Of a stretch of DNA of 64,000 bases, positions 8,562-17,971 are shown in pieces; within the stretch, counting starts at the first letter, position 1; each line of letters starts with the position of its first letter. Position numbers and translations under genes: made by a program. Source of the stretch: Acidithiobacillus ferridurans. GTDB lineage: Bacteria; Pseudomonadota; Gammaproteobacteria; Acidithiobacillales; Acidithiobacillaceae. A model generated the notes under the pieces. It did no database searches. It was not told the origin of the DNA and saw nothing but the letters and a program-made list of their open reading frames with translations. The stretch lies in contig NZ_AP018795.1 of NCBI RefSeq assembly GCF_003966655.1, forward strand, positions 1,144,001-1,208,000, given 5' to 3'.

Positions 8562-9953
8562 TCATTCATGGCTTTTGTCCTTCTGACCGCAAACCGTGCC
8601 GCGACATAGCAGCCACACGCCCTGATACCGTGACACAACGGTATAGCCGGGCGGCACCGCCCCAGGGTAGCTGATGACGAATCCGTTGGCCAAATTTGAT
8701 GGCGGCGTTACCAGTGGAGGATGCGGCCTTATCGCCAGGTCTATGTCGGCTGTCACGCCGATACCTACCCATGCAGCGTTCGTAACATAGAGGGATGCCC
8801 CACGGGTTTGCATGAGCACGTCCCGCGCTATGGCGCTGATATGCGGGCGAAACCGATCGGTATACGCGGGAAAGGCCCATAGCGCGAAAAAATATTTGAG
8901 AAGGATGGCTGCCATCATCCACTTTACGGCCAAACGCCGTGTCTTTTCGGAATCAACGACCCACCCCGCCAATACCAGTGCCACTATTCCATAGAGCGGC
9001 ATCAGGTAACGGATCCCACTTTGCGGCGATAGCCAATAGGGCAGGTAATTTACTCCCGCTATCCATAGAGCCGTCCGTACCTGCGGATCGTTCATACGGG
9101 AAATCGGATAACGGCGCAACATGGCATATAACACGACGCCTCCGACCGGAAGCAACTGCCCGAAAGTCTGCGCAGGAAAGACAAAAAACTGATGCAGGTA
9201 ATCCAGCAATCCCTGCCCCTGCAATTTGCCGATGATGTCGTCGAACATTCCATGGGCCATGGTGCCACCGGCTGGGGCCATGGCATACCAGAGGACGGGG
9301 ACCACCAACGCCAGAAGATGTATGGCCCAGGAAGGCCACGAAAACAAAAAACGCCAGCCGCGGGTTTGGTAGGTCACCACCAATACCGCCACACCGTAAA
9401 ATACATAGACGGTCAGAGCCTTGGTAAGAAACGCACAAGACAACGCCAGCACGGCAATAGCGAAGAAGCCAACACGCCGCTCCATCACCGCAAGCCATCC
9501 AAAAAGCATGGCCGCCAAACAGAAAAAGGCGAACAGCGGGTCACTATACGCCAGCCAGCCATCGTAAAAGAGCACGTCCCCCAACGTGATATACACCAAG
9601 GCAGCGAAAGCAGCCAGCCTCCTCTCCTTCCAGATTCTTCCTGCGAACCATCCCACCAGCAGTCCGGAACCCACCGTCGCCAAAGCCGCGATCAATCGTG
9701 CTGCAACCAGCATGTGAGACCAGCCAATCCACATGGACACCATGGTGATGAGCCAATTATCCAAGGGCGGGCGCCAATAGTCCTGTCCGTACATGACCGG
9801 GGTGAGCAGATGGCCGTGATACCACATTTCATAGGACATGAGCGGATAAACCGCTTCTTCACCGGTATACTGGACGTTATGGAGGGTAAAGACGAAGCTA
9901 GCCGCGGCGAGTGCGAAAAGCAGCCAGTAGTTTCTGGTGTTCGTTGTGGTCAT
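8562..9953 (-). CDS. ArnT-like family 39 glycosyltransferase
   Basis: A 463-residue integral membrane enzyme. The N-terminus has one membrane segment and then the periplasmic-loop motif GEEAVYPLMSYEMWYHG and a YGQDYWRPPLDNWL block, the acidic plus YxKPPL-type signature of GT39/GT83 (ArnT, PMT). About ten further hydrophobic segments follow. Such enzymes take a sugar from a polyprenyl phosphate and attach it to lipid A, core or protein on the periplasmic side. An ArnC-like GT2 that could make the polyprenyl-linked donor is encoded 2 kb upstream on the same strand. The sugar and acceptor are not known. Confidence 0.82.
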   Translation of the reverse strand: MTTTNTRNYWLLFALAAASFVFTLHNVQYTGEEAVYPLMSYEMWYHGHLLTPVMYGQDYWRPPLDNWLITMVSMWIGWSHMLVAARLIAALATVGSGLLVGWFAGRIWKERRLAAFAALVYITLGDVLFYDGWLAYSDPLFAFFCLAAMLFGWLAVMERRVGFFAIAVLALSCAFLTKALTVYVFYGVAVLVVTYQTRGWRFLFSWPSWAIHLLALVVPVLWYAMAPAGGTMAHGMFDDIIGKLQGQGLLDYLHQFFVFPAQTFGQLLPVGGVVLYAMLRRYPISRMNDPQVRTALWIAGVNYLPYWLSPQSGIRYLMPLYGIVALVLAGWVVDSEKTRRLAVKWMMAAILLKYFFALWAFPAYTDRFRPHISAIARDVLMQTRGASLYVTNAAWVGIGVTADIDLAIRPHPPLVTPPSNLANGFVISYPGAVPPGYTVVSRYQGVWLLCRGTVCGQKDKSHE

Positions 9954-10203
9954 TCGATCCGGTACCCCAGGGTGGAAAGCATGTGCAACACCTGCTGAGT
10001 CGCTGGAGCCCCCTCTCGGCGGGACCTGGCATCAGCGCGGCATTCAATCGGTCGGAGCGGCCAAGGGCTGGTCTACGCCGGTATAGATCTGTCCAGCCAG
10101 ATGCCCTTTGACAGACAACAGCAGCAATATCGTTACTTGCATGCACTTTCTTCCCGGCTCAGCGAACAGAATACGCCCATCATAAAGTGCGGACGCTTCG
10201 GTG
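9954..10203. other. 250-bp interval with a possible gene remnant
   Basis: Minus-strand reading across this gap is broken by stops, yet the last 23 codons before the GT39 start form a convincing protein-like end (REGAPATQQVLHMLSTLGYRIE) whose TGA overlaps the GT39 ATG as ATGA, the same coupling seen elsewhere in this run. At the other edge an ATG overlaps the GT4 stop (10207) and opens 24 codons in the same frame. Between them the frame has stop codons near 10135 and 10065. This is what a truncated or decayed gene between GT4 and GT39 would leave, but chance is possible. Confidence 0.3.
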
Positions 10204-11280
10204 TCATCGCGCCAGGGTGGCCAGAAAATTGCGGGCGATGATGCCGGCGTCAAAATGCCGGGCATATTCCGGCCCGGCGGCACCGAACTCCGCGCATAAA
10301 TGCCGATCCGCCGCCAAGCGGAGGATAGCGTCCCGCCAACATGCCATGTTTCCGGCAGGCAATAACAAACCGCTCCGATCCGCCGCAAAGCTCTCGGGAA
10401 TACCCCCCATGGCCGCACCCAGCACCGGTGTCGCGCAGGCCTGCGCCTCCAGACAGACGCGGCCAAAGGTATCCGGCTCGATGGAAGGCAAGGCAAGGAC
10501 ATCCATGACGCTGTACCAGGGCGTTGCCGGATCTTGCCAGCCCAGCAGATGATGCCAGGGCTTATCCTCCAGATACGCGCGCAACTCCGCTTCATGGGTG
10601 CCTCCCCCCAACCACAGCTCATGCACCCGTGCATCGGTGGCATGCGCGGCGTCAATGGCATCGGCAAGCATGAACACACCCTTGCCACGGTGCCAGGCGC
10701 CGACAAAGCCCACGAGAAAATCCTCATCCGTCAATCCCAAGGCGGCGCGCTGCCGCGTTCGCGCCGTGCAATCACGCTGGAAATCTGCCAGACGCAGGGG
10801 ATTCGCCAATACTTCGACACGTTCTGCGGGCACGCCCTGCAGGATCAGCCGCTCTCGCAGATAGGCGGAGATCGCGAACAAGCGCAGAGGCCAACGCGAG
10901 AGCAGCCAGCGGGTACTGGGCTTGAGGCGTAGATCCATGTGCCGGAACAATGCCAGAGGCCGCCCCTCGCTGCGGCTGATCAGCGCCAGCGGCCAGTATT
11001 CCTTGCTGAAGCTGCCGATAACCCAGTCCGGCTGCACCATACGGATAGCCCGACGCAAGGCACGGATGCCGCCGGGATCGGCGCTATTGCGGAAGACTCC
11101 GAAATGCCTGGTCACCGGCGCGGTCTCCAGCGCCTGCGCGATCCGTCCTTGCGGATGCACCAGACAATGCACCTCCGCCCCCCGTTCGGCCAGGGCGCGA
11201 CTCAGGGTGACCATATGCGTCTCCGTACCACCACCGCCGGGATTGGTGCCCACCCAGAGCAGACGCGGGGCGGCGGTCAA
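10204..11280 (-). CDS. Family 4 glycosyltransferase (GT-B fold)
   Basis: A 358-residue GT-B enzyme with the N-terminal glycine-rich GTNPGGGGTETHM block (about residues 8-20) and the C-terminal donor site PSIEPDTFGRVCLEAQACATPVLG (E-x7-E type, about 270-295). It probably transfers a hexose in core or O-unit assembly at the cytosolic membrane face. It appears to start at TTG 11280, overlapping the deacetylase stop as TTGA, so translation is likely coupled. No membrane segment is seen. The sugar specificity cannot be read. Confidence 0.82.
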   Translation of the reverse strand: MTAAPRLLWVGTNPGGGGTETHMVTLSRALAERGAEVHCLVHPQGRIAQALETAPVTRHFGVFRNSADPGGIRALRRAIRMVQPDWVIGSFSKEYWPLALISRSEGRPLALFRHMDLRLKPSTRWLLSRWPLRLFAISAYLRERLILQGVPAERVEVLANPLRLADFQRDCTARTRQRAALGLTDEDFLVGFVGAWHRGKGVFMLADAIDAAHATDARVHELWLGGGTHEAELRAYLEDKPWHHLLGWQDPATPWYSVMDVLALPSIEPDTFGRVCLEAQACATPVLGAAMGGIPESFAADRSGLLLPAGNMACWRDAILRLAADRHLCAEFGAAGPEYARHFDAGIIARNFLATLAR

Positions 11281-11993
11281 TGGCGGTCCTCATGCCTGGT
11301 CAGCAATTGCAGGGGAAACACATGCGGCGCGTGGTGTCCGCCGACCATCACCCGCGGCAAGCCGAAGAGGTCTTCACCGGGCTGGGCGCGACCCCGCCGT
11401 ACGGTCACCGCAGCGGCAAAGCCGGCGCGCCGGGCCGCCTCCCGCTCGCGCGGCCCCGCCGCACCGTAGGGATAACAGAACTGGGTCACCGGCACCGCCA
11501 AAAGCCCTTCCAACTCGCGCCTGGATCCTGCCACCTCGTCGTCCAACTCGGACTCACTCAATTCCGGCAAATGGGGATGATGGCGGCTGTGCGCCCCGAC
11601 CTCCATCCCGGCATCCCGCCATCGGCATAATTCATTCATGTCCATCAATGGCTTATGTGTGCCGAGCTGCTGCGCATCCCAGTGATTGTCGGTACCGATG
11701 GCGGCACTCACCACGTAGCAGGTTGCCGTAAAACCATGGCGCTGCAACACCGGCATGGCATATTCGAGATTATCTCGATAGCCATCATCCAGAGTAATCA
11801 CCGCCACCTTGCCCTCGCGCTCACCACGCAGATAGGGCAGCGCCGCAGACATGGACAAACCACGGTAACCCAACCAGTGCAGCAGCGCCATCTGCCGCGC
11901 GAAGCGCCGGGGCGAAACATAGAGGCCGCGCAACCTGACCCCTTGCGGGGCCACCGCTATGTTGTGGTACATCAGAATGGGAACCGGCTTCAC
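11277..11993 (-). CDS. NodB-type polysaccharide deacetylase
   Basis: A 238-residue carbohydrate esterase family 4 protein. It opens with PILMYHNIA, then shows motif 1 TLDDGY (general base and metal Asp pair, about residues 88-93), motif 2 HSRHHP (metal His pair) and motif 3 FCYPYG. There is no signal peptide, so it acts at the cytosolic face like ArnD, which deformylates an undecaprenyl-linked amino sugar. It starts at GTG 11993 overlapping the ArnC-like gene (GTGA) and its stop overlaps the GT4 start (TTGA). The likely substrate is therefore the lipid-linked sugar made by the upstream GT2; this is inference. Confidence 0.85.
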   Translation of the reverse strand: MKPVPILMYHNIAVAPQGVRLRGLYVSPRRFARQMALLHWLGYRGLSMSAALPYLRGEREGKVAVITLDDGYRDNLEYAMPVLQRHGFTATCYVVSAAIGTDNHWDAQQLGTHKPLMDMNELCRWRDAGMEVGAHSRHHPHLPELSESELDDEVAGSRRELEGLLAVPVTQFCYPYGAAGPREREAARRAGFAAAVTVRRGRAQPGEDLFGLPRVMVGGHHAPHVFPLQLLTRHEDRH

Positions 11994-12952
11994 GCGGGCG
12001 GATCGAGATGTACGGTATGGCGAACCACATAAGTCTTTTTATCCTGAGACTCATGATAGACGCGCACCAGCATCTCGCCGAGGATGCCGGTATTGAGGAA
12101 TTGCAGCCCGGCGAGGAAAAACAGCACTCCCGCAATCAACATAGGGCGCCCGGAGATTTCCGCACCAAAACCGAATTTATCGATGAAAAGATACAGCAGC
12201 ATGGCCGAACCGCTGCTCAGGAGGATCAATCCGATCACCCCGAAAAAATGCATGGGCCGCTGGCTGTAGCCCAGAAAAAATTTGACGAAGAGCAGATCCA
12301 CCAGCACCCGGAAGGTACGGGTGATGCCATATTTGCTGTGCCCCGCCCGGCGCGGGTGGTGCCGTACCGGTACCTCGACGATGCGATCCGTATAAGTCAG
12401 GGTGGAAAGCCAGGCCGGGATAAAGCGATGCATTTCGCCATACAGGCGCACCCCCTTGATCACCGAGGCCCGATAGGCTTTGAGGGTACAGCCATAATCG
12501 TGCAGATAAACCCCCGTGAGGCGGCGGATCAGGTGATTGGCAATCCGCGACGGCATTCTGCGCAACAACAGGCCATCCTGCCGATTTTTCCGCCAGCCGG
12601 CCACCACGTCCAGATTCTCGTCCAGCAGACGCCGCGCCAGAGGCAGGATATCTTCGGGATCATTTTGCAGATCCCCATCCAGGGTCACGATCACCTCGCC
12701 CAGGGCGGCGTCGATCCCCGCCTGCATCGCCGCCGTCTGCCCAAAATTCCGCTGCAGGTGGATGACCTTGAAACGTGGGCCGCGCGCCTCCGCCTCCCGG
12801 TCCAGCGCGGCGGCACTCCCGTCCCGACTGCCATCATCGACGATGATCACTTCGGCGTCGGTGTCTCCCAGGGCGTTGCTGAGGGCCGTACAAAGCGGCG
12901 AGACATTGTCGATCTCGTTGTAGAGCGGGATCACGACGGAAACCAGGGCCAT
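11990..12952 (-). CDS. ArnC/DPM1-like polyprenyl-phosphate glycosyltransferase (GT2)
   Basis: A 320-residue GT2 enzyme: SVVIPLYNE at the N-terminus, IIVDDGSRDGS, LDGDLQNDPEDI (metal-binding DxD) and YKYGITR-like HSKYGITRTF. Two C-terminal membrane segments (about residues 230-255 and 265-290) are typical of ArnC/GtrB-type enzymes, which load a sugar on undecaprenyl phosphate. Its stop overlaps the deacetylase start, and a GT39 gene lies downstream, an arrangement that recalls ArnC-ArnD-ArnT. The ArnA and ArnB functions are not in this window, so the sugar need not be aminoarabinose. Confidence 0.85.
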   Translation of the reverse strand: MALVSVVIPLYNEIDNVSPLCTALSNALGDTDAEVIIVDDGSRDGSAAALDREAEARGPRFKVIHLQRNFGQTAAMQAGIDAALGEVIVTLDGDLQNDPEDILPLARRLLDENLDVVAGWRKNRQDGLLLRRMPSRIANHLIRRLTGVYLHDYGCTLKAYRASVIKGVRLYGEMHRFIPAWLSTLTYTDRIVEVPVRHHPRRAGHSKYGITRTFRVLVDLLFVKFFLGYSQRPMHFFGVIGLILLSSGSAMLLYLFIDKFGFGAEISGRPMLIAGVLFFLAGLQFLNTGILGEMLVRVYHESQDKKTYVVRHTVHLDPPA

Positions 12953-13942
12953 TTATCGGTCCCAGTGCCGGAGCAAAGCGCGGGTGGCGGCCGCAGGGTC
13001 CTGCGCTTCGAGAATGCCGGAGAGTACCGCCACACCCCGTGCACCTGCCGCCAGCGCCTCCGGCACCCGTGCTGCCGTCATTCCGCCGAGCGCAATGAGG
13101 GGTAGAGAGGACTCAGCAGCCATCGCCGCGAAAGCCCCGGGTCCCAACGCCTCCGTATCCGGATGGCTGGAAGTGGGGAAAATCGGCGAGAGAAAGGCAT
13201 AACGCGCGCCCAGACGCGCCGCCCGTTGCAAGCCCGCAGCGTCATGACAGGACACCCCGAATGTCTCATCGGGTTTTACGCCCACGTCCGACTGCGCCTG
13301 GGTCAGGTGACGGCCGGTCCTTGGCCAGCCGGGCAGGGGGTCGGGATGATTGAGGTAGACCTGCACACCCCCCGCCAACGCCCCGACGCATAGTGCCGCC
13401 AGCACGTCAGCGCTGGGGCCATCAGGCACCGCTTTGCAGCGCAACACCAGCCAGCGCAATCCGGCATCAAGGGCCGCTTCCAGTGCGCGCCGGAAATCGG
13501 GCAGAGGCAACCTTCCCGGATCCGCAATCAGACAGAGGGGCGGCTGGGGCAGAGCCTCCGCCAACACGTCCGCAATCAGACGGAGGCTCGCGGGGAGGCA
13601 CTCCAGCGCTGGGATCTCCCAGGGAAATAGCCAGCGTACTTCCTGTCCCTCGCGACCATGGGCCGTGCCCGTCCAGTGCCGCACCCGGTAGAAATGCACC
13701 CGCACCGTCCGTTCCGGATAGGTATATTCGAGCACCCGGAAGGGTTCCGGCGCGGTTACCGTAATCCCCAGTTCTTCCCAGAGCTCCCGGACCAGCGCCT
13801 GTTCCGGCGTTTCGCCCGGATCGACTTTACCGCCGGGAAACTCCCAGAAGCCCGGCCAGGGCTTGCCCTCCGGGCGCAGTGCAACCAGCAGGCGCCCGGA
13901 GGCGTCTTCAATGATTCCGGTTGCGACGGGAACGGTAGGCAT
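12953..13942 (-). CDS. mutT: Nudix hydrolase (MutT-like) fused to a ThiE-like domain
   Basis: A 329-residue two-domain protein. Residues about 1-130 are a MutT Nudix domain with the box GGKVDPGETPEQALVRELWE (about 37-56), expected to hydrolyse 8-oxo-dGTP. Residues about 135-329 resemble thiamine phosphate synthase (ThiE/TenI barrel: LRCKAVPDG, GVSCHDAAGLQRA, SPIFPTSSHPDT, LGGMTAARVPEALAAGARGVAVLSGI). This fusion is known next to argJ and secA in gamma-proteobacteria. Whether the second domain is active in thiamine synthesis is uncertain. It overlaps argJ by 1 base (TGATG). Confidence 0.9.
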   Translation of the reverse strand: MPTVPVATGIIEDASGRLLVALRPEGKPWPGFWEFPGGKVDPGETPEQALVRELWEELGITVTAPEPFRVLEYTYPERTVRVHFYRVRHWTGTAHGREGQEVRWLFPWEIPALECLPASLRLIADVLAEALPQPPLCLIADPGRLPLPDFRRALEAALDAGLRWLVLRCKAVPDGPSADVLAALCVGALAGGVQVYLNHPDPLPGWPRTGRHLTQAQSDVGVKPDETFGVSCHDAAGLQRAARLGARYAFLSPIFPTSSHPDTEALGPGAFAAMAAESSLPLIALGGMTAARVPEALAAGARGVAVLSGILEAQDPAAATRALLRHWDR

Positions 13943-15168
13943 CAGCTACGGTAATCGGCGTTGATACGTACATAGTCATAGGACAAGTCGCAGGTCCAGA
14001 TTTGCGCTTCGGCGGCACCCCTGCCCAGATCCACCCGCACCGGGATCTCCTCCTGCACCATTACCGCCTGACCAGCCGCCTCGCTGTAACCGGGGTCGCG
14101 GGCACCATCCCGCACGATGCGCGTAGCGCCCAGCCAGACCTGCACACCCGCCACATCCAGGTCCTCGATGCCGGCTGAACCAATGGCCGCCAGCAAGCGC
14201 CCCCAGTTCGGGTCAGAAGCAAAGAACGCGGTCTTGATCAAGGGGCTATGGGCCATGCGGTAAGCCACCCGCAAGCACTCCGCCTCATCATATCCGCCCG
14301 AAATACGGATCGGAATGAACTTGGTCGCCCCCTCACCGTCGCGCACAACCGCCTGTGCCAGCCATTGTGCGACGAGGGTGATGGCGTCTCTCAGTTTCCC
14401 GTAGCGGGGGTCCGTCGCCTTCGTAACGGGCGGTAGCGCCGCCCGTCCCGTCGCCATCAGGACGCAGGCATCGTTGGTGGAGGTATCGCCGTCCACTGTG
14501 ATGCGGTTGAAGGACTGCGCCATGGCCTCTTGCAGGCACTGCTGCAAGGCCGCCCCATGCAGCGGGGCATCGGTGGCGATGTAGGCCAGCATCGTCGCCA
14601 TATCGGGGCGAATCATCCCCGACCCTTTGGCCATGCCGGTCACCGTGATCGTAACGCCGTCCATCTCGATCTGCCGGGAACAGCACTTGGCGACGGTGTC
14701 GGTGGTCATGATCGCCGCCGCAGCAGCCTCCCATTGGTCCTCGGCGAGTCCGACAACACAGGCCGGCAAGACTGCGGCGATTTTTTCCGCCAGCGCCACA
14801 GGCTCACCGATCACCCCGGTGGAGAAGGGCAGCACCGCTCCGGGCGCACAGCCCAACTGTTCGGCCACTTCCCGGCAACTCGCCTCCGCCGCCCGCAAAC
14901 CAGCCACACCCGTACCGGCATTGGCATTGCCCGTATTGATCACCAGCGCCCGCACGCCGGGCCCTTCCGCCAGATGATGCCGTGCCACCAGTACGGGCGC
15001 GGCACAAAAGCGGTTGCGGGTAAAAACGGCCGCCACCTGGGACCCCTCGGCGAGATGAATCAGGGTCAGATCACGACGACCCACATAACGAATACCCGCC
15101 TCCGCCACGCTCAGGCGAACCCCGGCTACGGGCAGGATATTCCGGGGAGGATCAAGACCGACGGCCAT
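13942..15168 (-). CDS. argJ: Bifunctional ornithine acetyltransferase / N-acetylglutamate synthase
   Basis: A 408-residue ArgJ. The self-cleavage site and nucleophile Thr lie in KGSGMIRPDMATMLAYI (about residues 180-196), after which the chain splits into alpha and beta parts. TVDGDTSTND and SDPNWGRLLAAIG are the other family signatures. The enzyme recycles the acetyl group between N-acetylornithine and glutamate in the cyclic arginine pathway. It follows secA by 9 bases and overlaps the Nudix gene, giving the order secA-argJ-mutT seen in pseudomonads. Confidence 0.95.
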   Translation of the reverse strand: MAVGLDPPRNILPVAGVRLSVAEAGIRYVGRRDLTLIHLAEGSQVAAVFTRNRFCAAPVLVARHHLAEGPGVRALVINTGNANAGTGVAGLRAAEASCREVAEQLGCAPGAVLPFSTGVIGEPVALAEKIAAVLPACVVGLAEDQWEAAAAAIMTTDTVAKCCSRQIEMDGVTITVTGMAKGSGMIRPDMATMLAYIATDAPLHGAALQQCLQEAMAQSFNRITVDGDTSTNDACVLMATGRAALPPVTKATDPRYGKLRDAITLVAQWLAQAVVRDGEGATKFIPIRISGGYDEAECLRVAYRMAHSPLIKTAFFASDPNWGRLLAAIGSAGIEDLDVAGVQVWLGATRIVRDGARDPGYSEAAGQAVMVQEEIPVRVDLGRGAAEAQIWTCDLSYDYVRINADYRS

Positions 15169-15177
15169 ACGCTATCC

Positions 15178-17919
15178 TTATTGCAGGCGCCCGTGACAAT
15201 GCTTGTACTTTTTGCCGGAACCACAAGGGCATGGCTGATTCCGTCCCACCTTGTCGTCACTGATTGCGGGGCTGTGACCGGCCTCCTGTTCACCAATGAC
15301 GCCCAACCCCGCCAGTGCGAGGCCGGCATCCTCGGCAAGCGGTGCCGCCGCCGCAAAATCCGGATGGGAAAACTGCAAATGCTGAGGCTGGGCAGCACGG
15401 GCTATGGCATCCCAATCCAGCGGCTCTGCCGGAGCCGGACTCACATGCAGGCGCGAGAGGGCGCTGACCACTTCTTCGCGCAACTGGTCCAGCATGGCGT
15501 TGAACATGATCAGAGACTCCCGCTTGTACTCCTGTTTGGGATTCTTCTGAGCATATCCACGCAGGTGAATGCCTTCACGGAGATGATCCATGCTCGCCAG
15601 ATGGTCCTTCCACTGGCTGTCCAGGACCTGCAGCAGGATGGACTTTTCGAAGTGGCGGGTCATCTCGCTGCCCATGAGAGACTCTTTGGCCGCGTAAGCG
15701 GACAACGCCATCTCCATGATCCGCTCCCGTAGCACCGCGTGAGTGAGGCCTTTATCCTCCTCCAGCCATTGCCCGACCGGGACCTGCAGGCCAAAAATCC
15801 GCTCCAGTGCCGCTTCCAGGCCTGGCAGATCCCAGCGCTCCTCCATAACACCTTCCGGCGCCGTCGCGGCCAGCACCGCGTCCAGAACATCCTCGCGCAA
15901 CGCCCTGATCTCCGCACCAACGTCATCGGCATCCATGAAGGAGTTGCGCTGCTGATAGATGATCCGGCGCTGTTCATTGGCCACGTCGTCGTATTCCAGC
16001 AATTGTTTGCGGATATCGAAGTTGCGGCTTTCCACCTTGCGCTGGGCATTCTCGATGGACTTGGTCACCCACGGATGCTCGATCGCCTCCCCCTCCTTCA
16101 TGCCCAGCTTCTGCATCAGGCCACTCAGACGGTCGCTGCCGAAAATGCGCATCAGGGGGTCATCCAGGGAAAGGTAGAAACGGGTGGTGCCGGGGTCGCC
16201 CTGGCGGCCGGACCGCCCGCGCAACTGGTTGTCTATCCGCCGCGATTCATGACGTTCGGTACCGATGATATGCAATCCGCCCGCCGCTATCGCCGCGTCA
16301 TGCAACCCCTGCCAACCGCTCTTGAGAGACTCGATCCGCCGGGTTCTTTCCTCCTCTTCCAGTTCCGGATTGGCCAGCACCATATCTACCTGATGGCCGA
16401 CATTGCCGCCCAGCACGATGTCGGTACCCCGTCCCGCCATGTTGGTGGCGATGGTCACCGCCCCCGGTGTGCCCGCCTGGGCAATGATCTCCGCCTCGCG
16501 CTGATGTTGTTTGGCGTTCAGCACTTCATGGGAGATCCGCGCCTGCTTGAGCAGATGAGACAGAAACTCGTTGTGTTCGATAGAGGTGGTACCCACCAGC
16601 ACCGGCTGCCCGCGCTGTTGACAGTCGCGGATATCTTCCACTATCGCTTTCCATTTCTCCTGACTGGTCCGGTAGATAAGATCGGCGAAATCCGTCCGAC
16701 ACACCGGCCTGTGAGTCGGTATGATCACCACTTCCAGGCCGTAAATCTGATTCAGTTCAAATGCTTCCGTGTCAGCGGTCCCGGTCATGCCCGACAGCTT
16801 TTCGTACATGCGGAAATAATTCTGAAAGGTGATGGAGGCCAGGGTCTGGTTCTCATTCTGGACCGCCACCCCTTCCTTGGCCTCCACCGCCTGATGCAGG
16901 CCGTCAGACCAGCGCCGCCCGGACATCATGCGTCCGGTGAATTCGTCGACGATACAGACCTCTCCGTCGCGAACGATATAATCCGTCTCCCGCCGGTAGA
17001 TCACATGGGCCCGCAACGCCTGGTTGAGGTGATGGACCAGGGTGACGTTGGCCAGATCGTAGAGGTCGCCGTCCACCAGCAGACCGCTCTCCGCCATCAG
17101 GCGTTCCGCCTTTTCGATCCCCTCCTCCGTAAGCAGGACCTGCCGGGCCTTTTCATCGACCGTATAGTCCTCATCGACGACAAAACTCCCGACGAGTTTG
17201 TCCACCCGGTAGTACAGATCGGTATTTTCTTCCGTGGGGCCACTGATGATGAGCGGAGTGCGCGCCTCGTCGATCAGGATGGAATCCACTTCGTCGATGA
17301 TGGCGTAGTGCAGGCCGCGCTGTACCCGATCGGCCGGAGAAAACGCCATGTTATCCCGCAGATAATCGAAACCGAACTCGTTATTGGTGCCGTAGGTGAT
17401 GTCGGCCGCATAGGCGGCGCGGCGCTCCTCACTGGACATATCCGAGATGATGGTACCCACGCTCAGGCCCAGAAACTGGTGAATCTTGCCGACCCACTGA
17501 GCATCGCGGCTGGCCAGATAGTCATTGACGGTCACCACATGCACACCCTTACCCTGCAGGGCGTTGAGGTAGGCCGGCAAGGTCGCAACGAGGGTCTTGC
17601 CCTCACCAGTGCGCATCTCCGCGATTTTGCCCTCATGGAGCATGTAGCCACCGATGATCTGCACATCGTACTGGCGCATGCCCATTACCCGCCGGCTCAC
17701 CTCACGCACCACGGCGAATGCCTCCGGCAACAGGGCATCGAGGGATTCACCACGGACCAACCGTTCCCGGAAAAACGCGGTCTGTGCAGCAAGGGTCGCA
17801 TCATCCATGGCTTTGAGGCGGTCTTCCAGGGCGTTGACCTGCGCCACAATGGTACGGGCCTTCTTGATCAGTCGGTCATTGCGGCTGCCGACGACATGGC
17901 GGATGATAGTTCCAAACAT
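15178..17919 (-). CDS. secA: Preprotein translocase ATPase SecA
   Basis: A 913-residue SecA, close to the usual 900. Visible are [17 protein letters not shown] (Walker A), [19 protein letters not shown] (DEAD-type Walker B and motif II-III), [13 protein letters not shown] and [10 protein letters not shown] (helicase motifs V and VI), and the C-terminal zinc tail [14 protein letters not shown] that binds SecB and phospholipid. It drives Sec-dependent export at the inner membrane. It is divergent from dciA across 52 bases. The long open frame on the opposite strand here (15739-17979) is a shadow of this gene. Confidence 0.98.
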   Translation of the reverse strand: MFGTIIRHVVGSRNDRLIKKARTIVAQVNALEDRLKAMDDATLAAQTAFFRERLVRGESLDALLPEAFAVVREVSRRVMGMRQYDVQIIGGYMLHEGKIAEMRTGEGKTLVATLPAYLNALQGKGVHVVTVNDYLASRDAQWVGKIHQFLGLSVGTIISDMSSEERRAAYAADITYGTNNEFGFDYLRDNMAFSPADRVQRGLHYAIIDEVDSILIDEARTPLIISGPTEENTDLYYRVDKLVGSFVVDEDYTVDEKARQVLLTEEGIEKAERLMAESGLLVDGDLYDLANVTLVHHLNQALRAHVIYRRETDYIVRDGEVCIVDEFTGRMMSGRRWSDGLHQAVEAKEGVAVQNENQTLASITFQNYFRMYEKLSGMTGTADTEAFELNQIYGLEVVIIPTHRPVCRTDFADLIYRTSQEKWKAIVEDIRDCQQRGQPVLVGTTSIEHNEFLSHLLKQARISHEVLNAKQHQREAEIIAQAGTPGAVTIATNMAGRGTDIVLGGNVGHQVDMVLANPELEEEERTRRIESLKSGWQGLHDAAIAAGGLHIIGTERHESRRIDNQLRGRSGRQGDPGTTRFYLSLDDPLMRIFGSDRLSGLMQKLGMKEGEAIEHPWVTKSIENAQRKVESRNFDIRKQLLEYDDVANEQRRIIYQQRNSFMDADDVGAEIRALREDVLDAVLAATAPEGVMEERWDLPGLEAALERIFGLQVPVGQWLEEDKGLTHAVLRERIMEMALSAYAAKESLMGSEMTRHFEKSILLQVLDSQWKDHLASMDHLREGIHLRGYAQKNPKQEYKRESLIMFNAMLDQLREEVVSALSRLHVSPAPAEPLDWDAIARAAQPQHLQFSHPDFAAAAPLAEDAGLALAGLGVIGEQEAGHSPAISDDKVGRNQPCPCGSGKKYKHCHGRLQ

Positions 17920-17971
17920 GATGAGTATACGAACCTAGTAAAAAATATCGAGCAGGGTAGCATGAAAGCCT

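Noticed and set aside
10044-10727. 227-codon minus-strand frame overlapping the GT4 gene
   Set aside because: It shadows the well-supported GT4 frame; only its last part enters the gap and it shows no family likeness.
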